A DNA stretch of 64,000 nucleotides from Terasakiella magnetica. Lineage in GTDB: Bacteria; Pseudomonadota; Alphaproteobacteria; Rhodospirillales; Magnetospirillaceae. This document shows, piece by piece, positions 47,789 through 57,330 of this stretch (the first letter of the stretch is position 1; every line of letters begins with the position of its first letter). A program made the translations under genes and the position numbers. The stretch is taken from assembly GCA_902729415.1 (NCBI GenBank), contig CACVCF010000035.1, forward strand, positions 36,313 through 100,312, read 5' to 3'. A model generated the notes under the pieces. It saw only the letters and a list, made by a program, of their open reading frames with translations, had not been told where the DNA came from and did not search any database.

Positions 47789-48408
47789 CTGGGCGGCCGA
47801 AACTGCGCCGGGGACTGGTGCTGGCGGCGGTGGGACTGGGAATCCTGGTGGGTGCCTGGATCGGCGGTTTTCTCTGGTTCGCCGCCGATCTCGCCACCCG
47901 GGTGGAAGAGCCTGAGACCGAGACCGACGCCATCGTGGTGCTGACCGGCGGGCATGCCCGGCTTGAAGGCGGTCTGGCACTGCTGGAAGCGGGCCGGGGC
48001 CGCAAGCTGTTCATCTCCGGGGTGCACAAGGGCGTCGATCTGGCCGAGCTGCTGCGTCTGGCCCATCAGGCGCCGCGCGACTTCAATGCTGCCATCGTGC
48101 TGGGGCATGCCGCCGACGACACCGTTGGCAATGCCGTCGAAACCGCCGCTTGGATGGAGGCGGAACGCTTCACCTCCCTCCGGCTGGTGACGGCGGCCTA
48201 TCACATGCGTCGGGCATTGCTGGAATTCCGCCGCGTCATGCCCCATAAGGCCATCGTGGCGCATCCGGTCTTTCCCGACGCCTTCAAGAAGGATGCGTGG
48301 TGGCGCTGGCCGGGAACCGCCCATCTGCTGGCGACCGAGTACACCAAGTATCTGGGGGCGCTGGTCCGCCCGTTGTTCATTCCCAAGCTGCCCGAGAGGA
48401 AGCCGTGA
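47785..48408 (+). CDS. YdcF family (DUF218) membrane-anchored protein
   Basis: Protein of 207 residues with one N-terminal helix (about residues 10-32) and a DUF218/YdcF domain: TDAIVVLTGGHARLEGGLAL, then KLFISGVHKGVD, AADDTVGNAVETAAWM and LVTAAYHMRRALLEFRRVMP. Related proteins include SanA and ElyC, linked to envelope integrity. It lies between ftsX and plsC with overlapping start and stop codons, so an envelope role is plausible. Confidence 0.88.
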   Translation: MTGRPKLRRGLVLAAVGLGILVGAWIGGFLWFAADLATRVEEPETETDAIVVLTGGHARLEGGLALLEAGRGRKLFISGVHKGVDLAELLRLAHQAPRDFNAAIVLGHAADDTVGNAVETAAWMEAERFTSLRLVTAAYHMRRALLEFRRVMPHKAIVAHPVFPDAFKKDAWWRWPGTAHLLATEYTKYLGALVRPLFIPKLPERKP

Positions 48409-49139
48409 CAGCCCTTCGCTCCGCCCTGTTCGTCGCGTTCATCTGGATCTGGACCTTCGCGCTGTCGGTCTTATATCTGCCACTGCTGATTCTGCCCAAG
48501 CGCATCTTGATGCGTCCGGCGGTCCAACTGTGGCTGGCGGGGGTTCAAAGTATGCTGCGCAGCCTGTGCGGCCTTGATTACGAGGTTCGCGGCGCCGAGA
48601 ACCTGCCCGATGGGGCGGCAGTCATCGCTTCCAAGCATCAATCAGCCTTCGAGACCTTTATTTTTCATCTGATCTTCAACGATCCCGCTTTTATTTTGAA
48701 GCGCGAGCTGCTGTGGATACCTTTCTTCGGCTGGTATCTTGGCAAGAGTGGCGTCATCGCCATCGACCGCTCGGCGGGCACCAAGGCGTTGAAAGCCATG
48801 CTCAAGGGCGCGGAGCAGGCGGTGGCCGAGGGACGCCCGGTGGTAATCTTTCCCGAGGGCACCCGCGCCGCCCCCGGCGCCAAGCTTCCCTATCACAGCG
48901 GGGTGGCGATGCTTTATGGCGGGCTCAAAATACCGGTTATTCCCATCGCCTTGAATTCAGGGCTTTTCTGGCGTCGGCGCGGCTTTCTCAAGAAGGCCGG
49001 GACCATCACCATCCAGGTGCTGCCGGCCATTGCTCCCGGCATGGACCGCAAGGCCTTCATGGCCGAGCTGGAGACCCGGATCGAGACCGCCACCGATGCC
49101 TTGGTCGCCGAAGCCCGCGGCCGTTTTCCCGGTCTTTGA
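48405..49139 (+). CDS. plsC: 1-acyl-sn-glycerol-3-phosphate acyltransferase
   Basis: Membrane-bound acyltransferase of 244 residues making phosphatidic acid. The acyltransferase box is SKHQSAFET (the usual H-x4-D region, here with Glu after HQSAF), with VIFPEGTRAAPG as motif III and IPVIPIALNSG as motif IV. One or two N-terminal helices anchor it. The GTG at 48405 overlaps the previous stop as GTGA. Last gene of ftsE-ftsX-ydcF-plsC. Confidence 0.92.
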   Translation: MTALRSALFVAFIWIWTFALSVLYLPLLILPKRILMRPAVQLWLAGVQSMLRSLCGLDYEVRGAENLPDGAAVIASKHQSAFETFIFHLIFNDPAFILKRELLWIPFFGWYLGKSGVIAIDRSAGTKALKAMLKGAEQAVAEGRPVVIFPEGTRAAPGAKLPYHSGVAMLYGGLKIPVIPIALNSGLFWRRRGFLKKAGTITIQVLPAIAPGMDRKAFMAELETRIETATDALVAEARGRFPGL

Positions 49140-49175
49140 TGCTTCGAAGCGGCGGGTGGGATTTCCCCGCCCACC

Positions 49176-49258
49176 TGTGGATAAGTCTGTGGAATGCCGA
49201 TGCATCCGGTCAGAGCCGACTCCCATCCACAGGGTCTAATCCTGGGGATAAGTCGGCT
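49176..49258 (+). promoter_or_regulatory. nrdJ upstream region: DnaA-box-like sites and a long imperfect hairpin
   Basis: TGTGGATAA (49176-49184) is an exact DnaA box on the minus strand. CCATCCACA (49223-49231) has two mismatches and TGGGGATAA (49243-49251) has one. AGCCGACT (49214-49221) pairs with AGTCGGCT (49251-49258); inside, ATCC and CAGG pair with CCTG and GGAT around loop GTCTAAT. So the last two sites form the arms of one hairpin, about 118 nt before the nrdJ ATG. No cobalamin-riboswitch B12 box was seen. Confidence 0.45.
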
Positions 49259-49375
49259 GACGGCAGGGGAATCAAGCCCTTGTCCTGTGGGTACGAAATA
49301 AGAACATTGGCCTTGACGCTGTTCGAGCCTCAGGCCTAGACTCGACCCGATAAGGTAGGCGGAGAGTTTCAGGCT

Positions 49376-51697
49376 ATGACGCAGGTCGCATCCATTTCCC
49401 AGCAGATCTGGGACATGAAATATCGCTTGAAGACCGCCGAGGGCGAGGCCGTCGATAGAACTATCGAGGACAGCTGGCGCCGGGTCGCCCGTACCCTGGC
49501 GGCGGCGGAAAGCGATGCCGCCCGGTGGGAGGACCGCTTTACCCAGGCCATGGAGGATTTCAAGTTCCTCCCCGCCGGACGCATCTTGTCGGGGGCCGGG
49601 ACCGACCGGCGCGTCACCTTGTTCAATTGCTTCGTCATGGGCAACATTCCCGATGACATGGGCGGCATCTTCGAGCATCTGAAGGAAGCCGCCCTGACCA
49701 TGCAGCAGGGCGGCGGCATCGGTTACGACTTCTCGACGCTGCGGCCCAAGGGCGCGCCGGTCAAGGGCGTGGGCGCTGACGCCTCGGGGCCTTTGTCCTT
49801 CATGGATGTGTGGGACGCCATGTGCCGCACCATCATGAGCGCGGGGTCGCGCCGGGGTGCCATGATGGCGACCATGCGCTGCGACCATCCCGACATCGAG
49901 GCCTTCATCGACGCCAAGCAGGAAGCCGGGCGGCTGCGCATGTTCAATCTGTCGGTGCTGGTCACCGACGCCTTCATGCGGGCGGTCAAGGAAGACGGTC
50001 CGTGGGAGCTGACCTTCAAGGGCGTCACCTATAAAAGCCTGCCCGCGCGCGAGCTGTGGAACCACATCATGCGCGCCACCTACGCCTATGCCGAGCCGGG
50101 CGTTATCTTCATCGACCGTATCAACCGCCAGAATAATTTGTGGTATTGCGAGGATATCCACGCCACCAATCCTTGCGGTGAGCAGCCGTTGCCGCCCTAT
50201 GGCGTCTGCTTGCTGGGGTCGGTCAACCTGGCCCGGCTGGTGGACAGGCCGTTCGACGACGGCGCCGGTCTCGATATGGCCAAGCTGGACCGGCTGGTCC
50301 GCGACGCGGTACGGATGATGGACAACGTCATCGACGTTTCCAACTATCCGCTAGAGCAGCATCGCCAGGAGGCCCAGTCCAAGCGCCGCATCGGCCTCGG
50401 CATCACTGGTCTGGCCGATGCCCTGATCTTGTGCAATGCCCGCTATGGCGGCGCCACCGCCATCCGTCTGACCGAAAGCTGGATGAAGGCGCTGCGCCGC
50501 TCGGCCTATCTTGCCTCGGTGGAGCTGGCCAAGGAGAAGGGCAGCTTTCCCCTGTATGACCGCGAAAAATATCTGGCGGGCGAGACCATCCGTTCACTGG
50601 ACCAGGACGTTCAGGATGCCATCGCCGCCCATGGCATCCGCAACGCGCTGCTGACCTCCATCGCTCCCACCGGGACGATCTCGCTATTTGCCGACAACGT
50701 CTCGTCGGGGCTGGAGCCGGTGTTCAGCTTTACCTACAGCCGCACCGTGATGCAGCGCGACGGCTCGCGCCGCGAGGAGGAGGTCAGCGATTACGCCTAT
50801 CGCCTGTTCCACCGCCTCAAGGGCGAACAAACACCGCTGCCCCCGGCTTTCGTCGATGCCCAAAGCCTGACCCCCGGCGATCACGTGGTGATGCAGGCCG
50901 CTGTCCAGAAATACGTGGATTCCAGTATCTCCAAGACTATCAACGTGCCGGAAAGCATTGCCTTCGAGACCTTCAAGGATGTCTATCAGCAAGCCTATGA
51001 CCTGGGCTGTAAAGGCTGCACCACCTATCGCCCCAATGACGTCACCGGCTCGGTGCTGACGGTCAAGGCCGACAAGGCACCGGAGGCGGAGAGCGATCAG
51101 CCGGAATTGCCGCTGGAAAAGGCCCGCGTCATCCATTCCGATCCTTACGAGGCGGGCGGCATCATCCACCTTACCCAGCCGCTGGACCGGCCCGAGGCTC
51201 TGCCCGGTTCGACCTACAAGGTGCGCTGGCCCGATTCCGACCATGCCATGTACATCACCTTGAACGACATCGTCCAAGACGGCCGCCGCCGCCCCTTCGA
51301 GGTGTTCATCAATTCCAAGAACATGGAGCACTTTGCCTGGACGGTGGCGCTGACCCGCATGATCTCGGCGGTATTCCGGCGCGGCGGCGACGTGGCTTTC
51401 GTGGTGGAGGAGCTGAAGGCGGTGTTTGACCCGCGCGGCGGCCAATGGGTGGGCGGGCGCTATGTGCCGTCGCTGCTGGCGGCCATCGGCGAGGTGATCG
51501 AGCGCCACATGATCGCCATCGGCTTCCTGCCCGATCCCAAGGCCGCCCGCGAACCGCCCGAGGCCCAGGACAAGCGCAGGGTGGTGGGCCTGCCCGAGAC
51601 CCGCCTGCGCCACTGCCCCAAATGCAATCAGCCCGCCTTGCTGCGCTCGGAAGGCTGCGACACCTGTACCTCGTGCGGCTATTCCAAGTGTGGCTGA
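49376..51697 (+). CDS. nrdJ: Adenosylcobalamin-dependent (class II) ribonucleoside-diphosphate reductase
   Basis: Class II RNR of 773 residues that makes deoxyribonucleotides using coenzyme B12 rather than a diiron or glycyl radical subunit. Active-site segments: NCFVMGNIPDDMGGIFE, TMQQGGGIGYDFSTLRPKGA, NPCGEQPLPPYGVCLLGSVN (radical-transfer Cys and Glu) and SIAPTGTISLFADNVSSGLE. A C-terminal region rich in Cys (CPKCNQ, CDTCTSCGYSKCG) is the swinging redox/zinc tail of this type. The ATG at 49376 lies 13 nt after GGAGAG. No nrdAB genes are in the window. An S4-domain gene follows immediately. Confidence 0.95.
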   Translation: MTQVASISQQIWDMKYRLKTAEGEAVDRTIEDSWRRVARTLAAAESDAARWEDRFTQAMEDFKFLPAGRILSGAGTDRRVTLFNCFVMGNIPDDMGGIFEHLKEAALTMQQGGGIGYDFSTLRPKGAPVKGVGADASGPLSFMDVWDAMCRTIMSAGSRRGAMMATMRCDHPDIEAFIDAKQEAGRLRMFNLSVLVTDAFMRAVKEDGPWELTFKGVTYKSLPARELWNHIMRATYAYAEPGVIFIDRINRQNNLWYCEDIHATNPCGEQPLPPYGVCLLGSVNLARLVDRPFDDGAGLDMAKLDRLVRDAVRMMDNVIDVSNYPLEQHRQEAQSKRRIGLGITGLADALILCNARYGGATAIRLTESWMKALRRSAYLASVELAKEKGSFPLYDREKYLAGETIRSLDQDVQDAIAAHGIRNALLTSIAPTGTISLFADNVSSGLEPVFSFTYSRTVMQRDGSRREEEVSDYAYRLFHRLKGEQTPLPPAFVDAQSLTPGDHVVMQAAVQKYVDSSISKTINVPESIAFETFKDVYQQAYDLGCKGCTTYRPNDVTGSVLTVKADKAPEAESDQPELPLEKARVIHSDPYEAGGIIHLTQPLDRPEALPGSTYKVRWPDSDHAMYITLNDIVQDGRRRPFEVFINSKNMEHFAWTVALTRMISAVFRRGGDVAFVVEELKAVFDPRGGQWVGGRYVPSLLAAIGEVIERHMIAIGFLPDPKAAREPPEAQDKRRVVGLPETRLRHCPKCNQPALLRSEGCDTCTSCGYSKCG

Positions 51698-51703
51698 GTG
51701 GGG

Positions 51704-51961
51704 ATGACGGATTCACTGCGGATCGATAAATGGTTGTTTTTCAGCCGTTTTTTCAAGTCGCGGGCACTGGCCGCAAGCATGGTTGAGCGGGGTGAAGTGT
51801 CCTTGAACGGTCGCGCTATCGCCAAGTCGGCACAAGGAATCAAACCCGGCGATGTCCTGGTTTTCCCCACCGGCCCCAAGCTGTGGCGGGTGCGGGTGTT
51901 GGGCTTGGATGACCGCCGCCGTTCCGCCCCGGAAGCGCGGCTGCTGTATGAGACATTCTGA
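51704..51961 (+). CDS. S4-domain RNA-binding protein (HslR-like)
   Basis: Protein of 85 residues that is essentially one S4 domain: LRIDKWLFFSRFFKSRALAA, then VSLNGRAIAKSAQGIKPGDV. Homolog HslR (Hsp15) rescues stalled 50S subunits carrying nascent chains. It is 6 nt after nrdJ and its stop codon directly abuts the convergent TIGR02302 stop. The ATG at 51704 was preferred over a GTG at 51698. Confidence 0.88.
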   Translation: MTDSLRIDKWLFFSRFFKSRALAASMVERGEVSLNGRAIAKSAQGIKPGDVLVFPTGPKLWRVRVLGLDDRRRSAPEARLLYETF

Positions 51962-54268
51962 TCAGAACTGCTTGAGCAACCGCCGCAGGTAATCCAGCTC
52001 GGCCTCGGGGCGGTGGAAATCGCCCGACCGGCGGCGCAGCTCGTCCAAAATCTCCCTGGCGCGGCGGATCTCTTCCTGGCCGGGAATACGGACGGTGGGG
52101 TCTTGCGCTTCCAGCGCATTGCGCAGGCCGCGTCCGAACGGATCGCGGACCGCCAGACCACTGCCGCCCTTGCCCTTGGCCCGGACCGCATCCATCCGCT
52201 CCACAAGGGCACGGATGCCGTCGCGCAGGCGGCTCAGGGCCTCGGTCTGCTGCTCCACCGCCAGCTCCCATTCACTCCGGCCCAGGGTCTCGGCGGCCTC
52301 GGCCATCATCTGCCCGGCTTCGGCCAGGGGGGTGGGCGGCTCGCCCATCTCCTCGGTCAGACGCTCCAGATCGCGGCGCAGGGCCTTCTGGGCTTCGGCC
52401 AGGGGCTTGGCCTTGCGGGGGCGGCTTTGGTCGAAGCTTTGATCCAGCAAGTCCTGCTGACGGTGGGACAGGTCGCGCAACCGTGCCATGGTCTTGGCGG
52501 CAAGGCCATCGTCGTGCCCCGACCGCGTCGAACCCAGCCGCGACAAGATAGAGGTCAATTCGTCGAGACGGCGACGCAATGCCTCGCGGTCGCCGGTTTC
52601 GGCCAGATCGCGCAAGGAATCCAGCAAGGCAGAGAGATCCTCCTCGGCCACGGTATCGGATTCCGATTGCGGCGGCGGCGCCAGCCCGGCTTCGTCGAGG
52701 GCGTCGAGCCAGTGGCCCATAGCGGCCTCGAAGCGTTCCAGCAATTCGGCCAGCCGCGCTGCCGGAGCCTTGGCGGCGATGGCCTGTTCCAAGGCGCTGC
52801 GGGCCTCGTCCAACTCGCGTTCGGCACTGGAAAGGCTGCCGTCCTCGATGCGGATGGCGGCGGCCCATAACAAAGCACGGGCCTCGCCCACATCGGTGCT
52901 TTCGGCGGCCAGAATCCGTTGCGCCAGAGCTAAAGTCAGATGAACCCGGACATCACCGCCGTAAAGCTCGGGGTCGGAGGACAGTAGCCGCAGCTCTTGC
53001 GCCACGTCCGGGGCGCGGCGGGGGGCGTCCCCGATCTGGTGACGCCATTCCGCCAGGGCGCGGGCCACCGGATGACGGAAGATGCGCTGGGGCAGGGTCA
53101 CCACCACCCCTTCACCCGCAGCACTCTGACCGGCGGCGTCTTCGGCCCAGGGCACAAGGCGTACCGGTGTTCCGGCCCAATCGTGGTCGGCCAGATCCAG
53201 GCGGCCCGACAGGGTGGTGCGGCGGGGATGCTCGCCCGCCAGACTGAAATCGAGGCGGGGGTCGCCGTCGGCGGCGGCGCCGTCGAAACGGCTGACGGTG
53301 ACCCAGGCCTTGGTCAGCCCGTAATCGTCGCTGGCTTCGGCGGCAAGCCGCACGCGGCCGCGCTCGTCGGTCTCGGGCTCGCCGGTAAAGGCGATGGCGG
53401 GCAAGGCGTCGCGGATCACCCGCAGCGGCCATGACGCCACGGTGCGCCAGCCCTGGCGCACCTCCAACAGGCTGCCGTCTCCCAGCACCGCATCCACTCG
53501 CTGTTCGCCCGATTCGTCACGCTGGAATAAGATAACGCGGTCATTGATCCGCAGGCTGGCATCGCCCCACCCGCCCGCAATCAGGGCTTTGATCCGGCTG
53601 CCCTCCGCCACGTCCAGCGGCGTGTCCATGCGGGTGTCGAGGTGCAAAATCCGGGGGCCAAGGCCGGTGTAAGGCGGCGGCGTGATCCAGACCTCCAACA
53701 GCCGGGGCCCGAGGCCGGAAATCTCCAGGGGGGGCGTTAAGGCGCGGGTAAGGCGGGCGGGGGCGTCGCGCCATCCTCCGGCAGCGGCGATAACCAGCAG
53801 CAGCAGCGGGATGAAACGCAGGGCCCAAGGATCGCGGGCGGGCAGCACCGGATCGGGCCAGCCGGGGCGAAGGCGGGCGGCCTCGGCCTCCATGTGGTGG
53901 CGATGGTGGTGCCACAAAGCCTGAGTCAAAGGATCGTGCGCGCCCGCGGCCAGCCGGTCGGTTCCGGCATCCAGCGGACGGTGGAGGCTGTGGTTATCGC
54001 GTTCCAGCCGCCGGGCAGCATCGTGGGGCCGGGGCGGGCTTTTCCGCCGCAACGGCAGCAACAGGCTTGACGCCAGCAGGGCGAAGGCGGCCAGTACGGC
54101 CCCATGCAGCCAAGGCGGCAGCAGCGGCAGGATATCGAACAAGGCAACGGCCAGCAGCAGAGCCAGCAGCGACAGCAGCGCCGCGATCTCGGGCCACAAT
54201 CGCTCCCACCACAGCACCCGCCGGACGACGGCAAGCTTGCGTGAGAGCGGATCTGGAGCCGGATGCAT
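51962..54268 (-). CDS. TIGR02302 / DUF4175 family membrane protein
   Basis: Large protein of 768 residues typical of alphaproteobacteria. Two helices near the N-terminus (about residues 28-70) and one near 150-165 precede a long extracytoplasmic part. It contains the family segment LEVWITPPPYTGLGPRIL and Ig-like beta sequence (LAAEASDDYGLTKAWVTV), then several hundred helical, Glu/Arg-rich residues with coiled-coil character, ending LDYLRRLLKQF. Function unknown. The ATG at 54268 was chosen over TTG at 54271. It lies downstream of lysA on the same strand (31-nt gap). Confidence 0.88.
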   Translation of the reverse strand: MHPAPDPLSRKLAVVRRVLWWERLWPEIAALLSLLALLLAVALFDILPLLPPWLHGAVLAAFALLASSLLLPLRRKSPPRPHDAARRLERDNHSLHRPLDAGTDRLAAGAHDPLTQALWHHHRHHMEAEAARLRPGWPDPVLPARDPWALRFIPLLLLVIAAAGGWRDAPARLTRALTPPLEISGLGPRLLEVWITPPPYTGLGPRILHLDTRMDTPLDVAEGSRIKALIAGGWGDASLRINDRVILFQRDESGEQRVDAVLGDGSLLEVRQGWRTVASWPLRVIRDALPAIAFTGEPETDERGRVRLAAEASDDYGLTKAWVTVSRFDGAAADGDPRLDFSLAGEHPRRTTLSGRLDLADHDWAGTPVRLVPWAEDAAGQSAAGEGVVVTLPQRIFRHPVARALAEWRHQIGDAPRRAPDVAQELRLLSSDPELYGGDVRVHLTLALAQRILAAESTDVGEARALLWAAAIRIEDGSLSSAERELDEARSALEQAIAAKAPAARLAELLERFEAAMGHWLDALDEAGLAPPPQSESDTVAEEDLSALLDSLRDLAETGDREALRRRLDELTSILSRLGSTRSGHDDGLAAKTMARLRDLSHRQQDLLDQSFDQSRPRKAKPLAEAQKALRRDLERLTEEMGEPPTPLAEAGQMMAEAAETLGRSEWELAVEQQTEALSRLRDGIRALVERMDAVRAKGKGGSGLAVRDPFGRGLRNALEAQDPTVRIPGQEEIRRAREILDELRRRSGDFHRPEAELDYLRRLLKQF

Positions 54269-54299
54269 CAAGGCTCAATGGCTCCGCGATTCGGACGCC

Positions 54300-55571
54300 C
54301 TAGCTCTTGAACCAAGCCGGAAGGCTTTCGAGGGCCCGCATCTCCTCGTAACTCGGGCGGTCGCGCACCACGGCGAATTCGGCGCCCTTGACCATCACTT
54401 CCGGCACCAGGGGGCGGGTGTTGTAGGTGGATGACATGGCGGCGCCATAGGCCCCGGCGGTACCGAACGCCAGCAGCTCGCCCGCTCGCATGGGCGGCAG
54501 CGACCGTTGCTTGGCGAAGGTGTCACCGGTCTCGCACACCGGGCCGACCACGTCCACCTCGATACGGGCGGCTCCGGCGGCGGGCTCGGTCACCGGGAAG
54601 ATGGCGTGATGGGCCTCGTACAAGGCCGGGCGCATCAGATCGTTCATGGCGGCATCGACGATCACGAAGGTGCGGGTCGAACCCTCCTTCACATAAATGA
54701 TCCTGGACACCAAAATCCCGGCATTGCCCACCAGCAGGCGGCCGGGCTCGACGATGATGCGGCAGCCGAGATCGCCCAGTGTGGCGCGGATCACCTCGGC
54801 ATAGGCCTTGGGTTCGGGCGGGATTTCTTGGTCATAGGGCACGCCCAGACCGCCGCCAAGATCAAGACGGCGGATATTGACGCCGTCGGCCCGCAGCATG
54901 GCGACAAGGTCGCGCACCCGGATGAAGGCATCGCGGAAGGGCTCCAGCTCGGTCAGTTGCGATCCGATATGGCAGGCCACACCCACCACATCGATGCCGG
55001 GCAGAGCGTTGGCGCGGGCATAGACCTCACGGGCGCGGGTCCATTCGATGCCGAACTTGTTCTCTTTCTTGCCGGTGGTGATCTTGGCATGGGTTCCGGC
55101 GTCCACATCGGGGTTGACCCGCAGCGAGATGGGCATGCGGATTCCGCGTGCCGCCGCAATCTCGGACAGCAGCTCCAGCTCGGGCTCGGATTCCACATTG
55201 ATCTGAAGGATGCCCTTGGCGACTGCTAATTCCAGTTCATGGCGGGTCTTGCCCACCCCGGAAAAGACGATACGGCCCGGCGGCACACCCGCCGCCAGGG
55301 CTTGGCGCATCTCGCCCTCGCTGACCACGTCGGCGCCCGCACCCAATTCGGCCAGGGTGCGGATCACCGCCATGTTGGGATTGGCCTTGCAGGCAAAGCA
55401 CACGGTGGCATCCAGCCCCGCCGCCGCCAAGGCATCGCGGAACACGGTGTAATGCCGGGTGAGGGTGGCGGTGGAATAGCAATAGAACGGCGTTCCCACC
55501 CGCTCGGCGATGGCGGCGATGGCAACGTCCTCGGCGAACAGGGCGCCGTTCACATACTGAAAGTGATTCAT
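54300..55571 (-). CDS. lysA: Diaminopimelate decarboxylase
   Basis: PLP-dependent fold III enzyme of 423 residues producing lysine from meso-DAP. The PLP lysine is in VCFACKANPNMAVIRTLAE; further signatures are VSEGEMRQALAAGVPPGRIVFSG-type region, HIGSQLTELEPF, LDLGGGLGVPY and the catalytic Cys in GPVCETGDTFAK. It follows the small lipoprotein LptM after 2 nt, the standard argH-lptM-lysA order. Confidence 0.97.
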   Translation of the reverse strand: MNHFQYVNGALFAEDVAIAAIAERVGTPFYCYSTATLTRHYTVFRDALAAAGLDATVCFACKANPNMAVIRTLAELGAGADVVSEGEMRQALAAGVPPGRIVFSGVGKTRHELELAVAKGILQINVESEPELELLSEIAAARGIRMPISLRVNPDVDAGTHAKITTGKKENKFGIEWTRAREVYARANALPGIDVVGVACHIGSQLTELEPFRDAFIRVRDLVAMLRADGVNIRRLDLGGGLGVPYDQEIPPEPKAYAEVIRATLGDLGCRIIVEPGRLLVGNAGILVSRIIYVKEGSTRTFVIVDAAMNDLMRPALYEAHHAIFPVTEPAAGAARIEVDVVGPVCETGDTFAKQRSLPPMRAGELLAFGTAGAYGAAMSSTYNTRPLVPEVMVKGAEFAVVRDRPSYEEMRALESLPAWFKS

Positions 55572-55573
55572 TC

Positions 55574-55828
55574 TTATCGGCCTGTTTCAGAAGGCGGGAG
55601 CTTCAACTCGTCAGGCCGTGCGGGCTGACGGGGCTGTGGCGGCTGGAAATCAGGATCTCCCGGCGGCGGGGCGGCGGGGCGGCGGCTGTTCTCCGGCGGT
55701 TGGATGTCGGGATAGCGGCGGGGATAGACCGAGCCTTCCGGCTGCTCGGGGAAACCCTTGCGGCCGCAGGCGGCAAGGGCCGCCGCCAGCGATCCGGCAA
55801 GGCCGAACAGCAGGGTCCGGCGCAGCAT
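55574..55828 (-). CDS. lptM: LptM-like small lipoprotein
   Basis: Lipoprotein of 84 residues: leader LRRTLLFGLAGSLAAALAAC with Cys21, then GRKGFPEQPEGSVYPRRYP and a Pro-rich tail. Short lipoproteins with the CGxKG start, located next to argH and lysA (or dapF), are LptM, which assists oxidative maturation of the LptD outer-membrane LPS translocon. Its ATG overlaps the argH stop (ATGA) and it ends 2 nt before lysA. The leader region is clearly lipoprotein-like; the LptM name rests on the N-terminal motif and context. Confidence 0.8.
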   Translation of the reverse strand: MLRRTLLFGLAGSLAAALAACGRKGFPEQPEGSVYPRRYPDIQPPENSRRPAAPPPGDPDFQPPQPRQPARPDELKLPPSETGR

Positions 55829-57240
55829 CAGCCCGCTCCCGCAAGGGCGGCGCGGGCGGCGGCGACTGCTTCTTTCACCCGGATTGGGGCGGTGCCGCCA
55901 AAGCTGGTGCGGCTGGCCACCGAGGATTCCACCGTCAGCACGGCGCGGGCGTCTTCGGTGATGCCGGGCTCGATGGCCTGCATCTCGGCCAGCGTCAGAT
56001 CTTCCAGGCCGATTCCCTTGTCCTCGGCCAGCTTCACCAGTGATCCCGCCACATGATGGGCGCGGCGGAACGGCATTTTCAGCGCCCGCACACACCAATC
56101 GGCGATATCGGTGGCGGTCGTGAATCCGGCGCCCGCGGCGGCGTGCAGCACCGCGGTGTTGACCGTCATATCGCCGATCATGCCGGTCATGGCGGCGATG
56201 GCCAGCTCCATGGTATCGGCGGCCTCGAACACCGGTTCCTTGTCGTCTTGCATATCCTTGGAATAGGCCAAGGGCAGGCCCTTCATGACCAGCAGCAGGG
56301 CGGTCAGATCACCGATCACCCGTCCGGTCTTGGCGCGGATCAGCTCGGCGGCGTCGGGATTGCGCTTTTGCGGCATGATGGATGAGCCGGTGGTGAAGGC
56401 ATCCGACAGCTTGACGAAGCGGAACTGGGCGCTGGTCCAGATCACCAGCTCTTCCGCCAGCCGCGACAGGTGAATGGCGCAGATGGAACAGGCGCTGAGG
56501 AATTCCAGAGCGAAATCGCGGTCCGACACCCCATCCAGGGAATTGCGCATGGGACGGTCAAAGCCCAGCTCGGCGGCGGTGGAATGGCGGTCGGTGGGGA
56601 ACGAGGTTCCGGCCAAAGCGGCCGAGCCCAACGGCGATTCGTTCAGGCGTTTGCGGGCATCGGCCAAACGACCGCGATCGCGCCCGATCATCTCGACATA
56701 GGCCATCATATGGTGGCCGAAGGTGACGGGCTGGGCGGCCTGGAGATGGGTGAAGCCGGGCATCACCGTGGCGGCGTGCTCGTCGGCGCGGTCCAACAGT
56801 GCGGCTATCAGGCCTTTCAGCGCCGTATCCATGCCGTCCATGGCGTCGCGGACCCACAGGCGGAAATCGGTGGCGACCTGATCATTGCGTGAGCGCGCCG
56901 TATGCAGCCGTCCCGCCGGTTCGCCGATGATCTCGGCCAGCCGCGCCTCCACGTTCATATGGATGTCTTCCAGCGCGGCGCTGAAGGGAAAGTCGCCCGC
57001 CTCGATCTCGGCCAGCACCTTATCCAGACCGGTCAGGATGGCGGCGCCATCAGCCTCGGTCAGGATGGCTTGGCGTACCAGCATGCGGCAATGGGCCTTG
57101 GAGCCTCGGATGTCTTGGGCATAAAGCCGCTTGTCGAAATCGATCGAGGCGTTGATCCGCTGCATGATGGCGGCGGGCCCACCGGCGAAGCGCCCGCCCC
57201 ACATGGCGGAGGCGGCGGAAGTCTTGTTGGTGTCGGTCAT
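55828..57240 (-). CDS. argH: Argininosuccinate lyase
   Basis: Last enzyme of arginine synthesis, 470 residues, fumarase/aspartase superfamily. The signature [20 protein letters not shown] carries the catalytic Ser loop; the N-terminal [20 protein letters not shown] and central [17 protein letters not shown] and [20 protein letters not shown] are diagnostic. First gene of argH-lptM-lysA on the minus strand. Confidence 0.97.
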   Translation of the reverse strand: MTDTNKTSAASAMWGGRFAGGPAAIMQRINASIDFDKRLYAQDIRGSKAHCRMLVRQAILTEADGAAILTGLDKVLAEIEAGDFPFSAALEDIHMNVEARLAEIIGEPAGRLHTARSRNDQVATDFRLWVRDAMDGMDTALKGLIAALLDRADEHAATVMPGFTHLQAAQPVTFGHHMMAYVEMIGRDRGRLADARKRLNESPLGSAALAGTSFPTDRHSTAAELGFDRPMRNSLDGVSDRDFALEFLSACSICAIHLSRLAEELVIWTSAQFRFVKLSDAFTTGSSIMPQKRNPDAAELIRAKTGRVIGDLTALLLVMKGLPLAYSKDMQDDKEPVFEAADTMELAIAAMTGMIGDMTVNTAVLHAAAGAGFTTATDIADWCVRALKMPFRRAHHVAGSLVKLAEDKGIGLEDLTLAEMQAIEPGITEDARAVLTVESSVASRTSFGGTAPIRVKEAVAAARAALAGAG

Positions 57241-57330
57241 GAAAACCAGTCGCGTGCGGGTGATGAAAGTGCCGCCAACCTACACCCTTCCCGGCAAGGC
57301 AGGAAAGGGGGAGTCCGATTTCGCCGCCGC

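Noticed and set aside
49140..49375. Cobalamin riboswitch upstream of nrdJ
   Set aside because: The gene is B12-dependent and the leader is structured, but I could not find the conserved B12 box or the rest of the consensus core.
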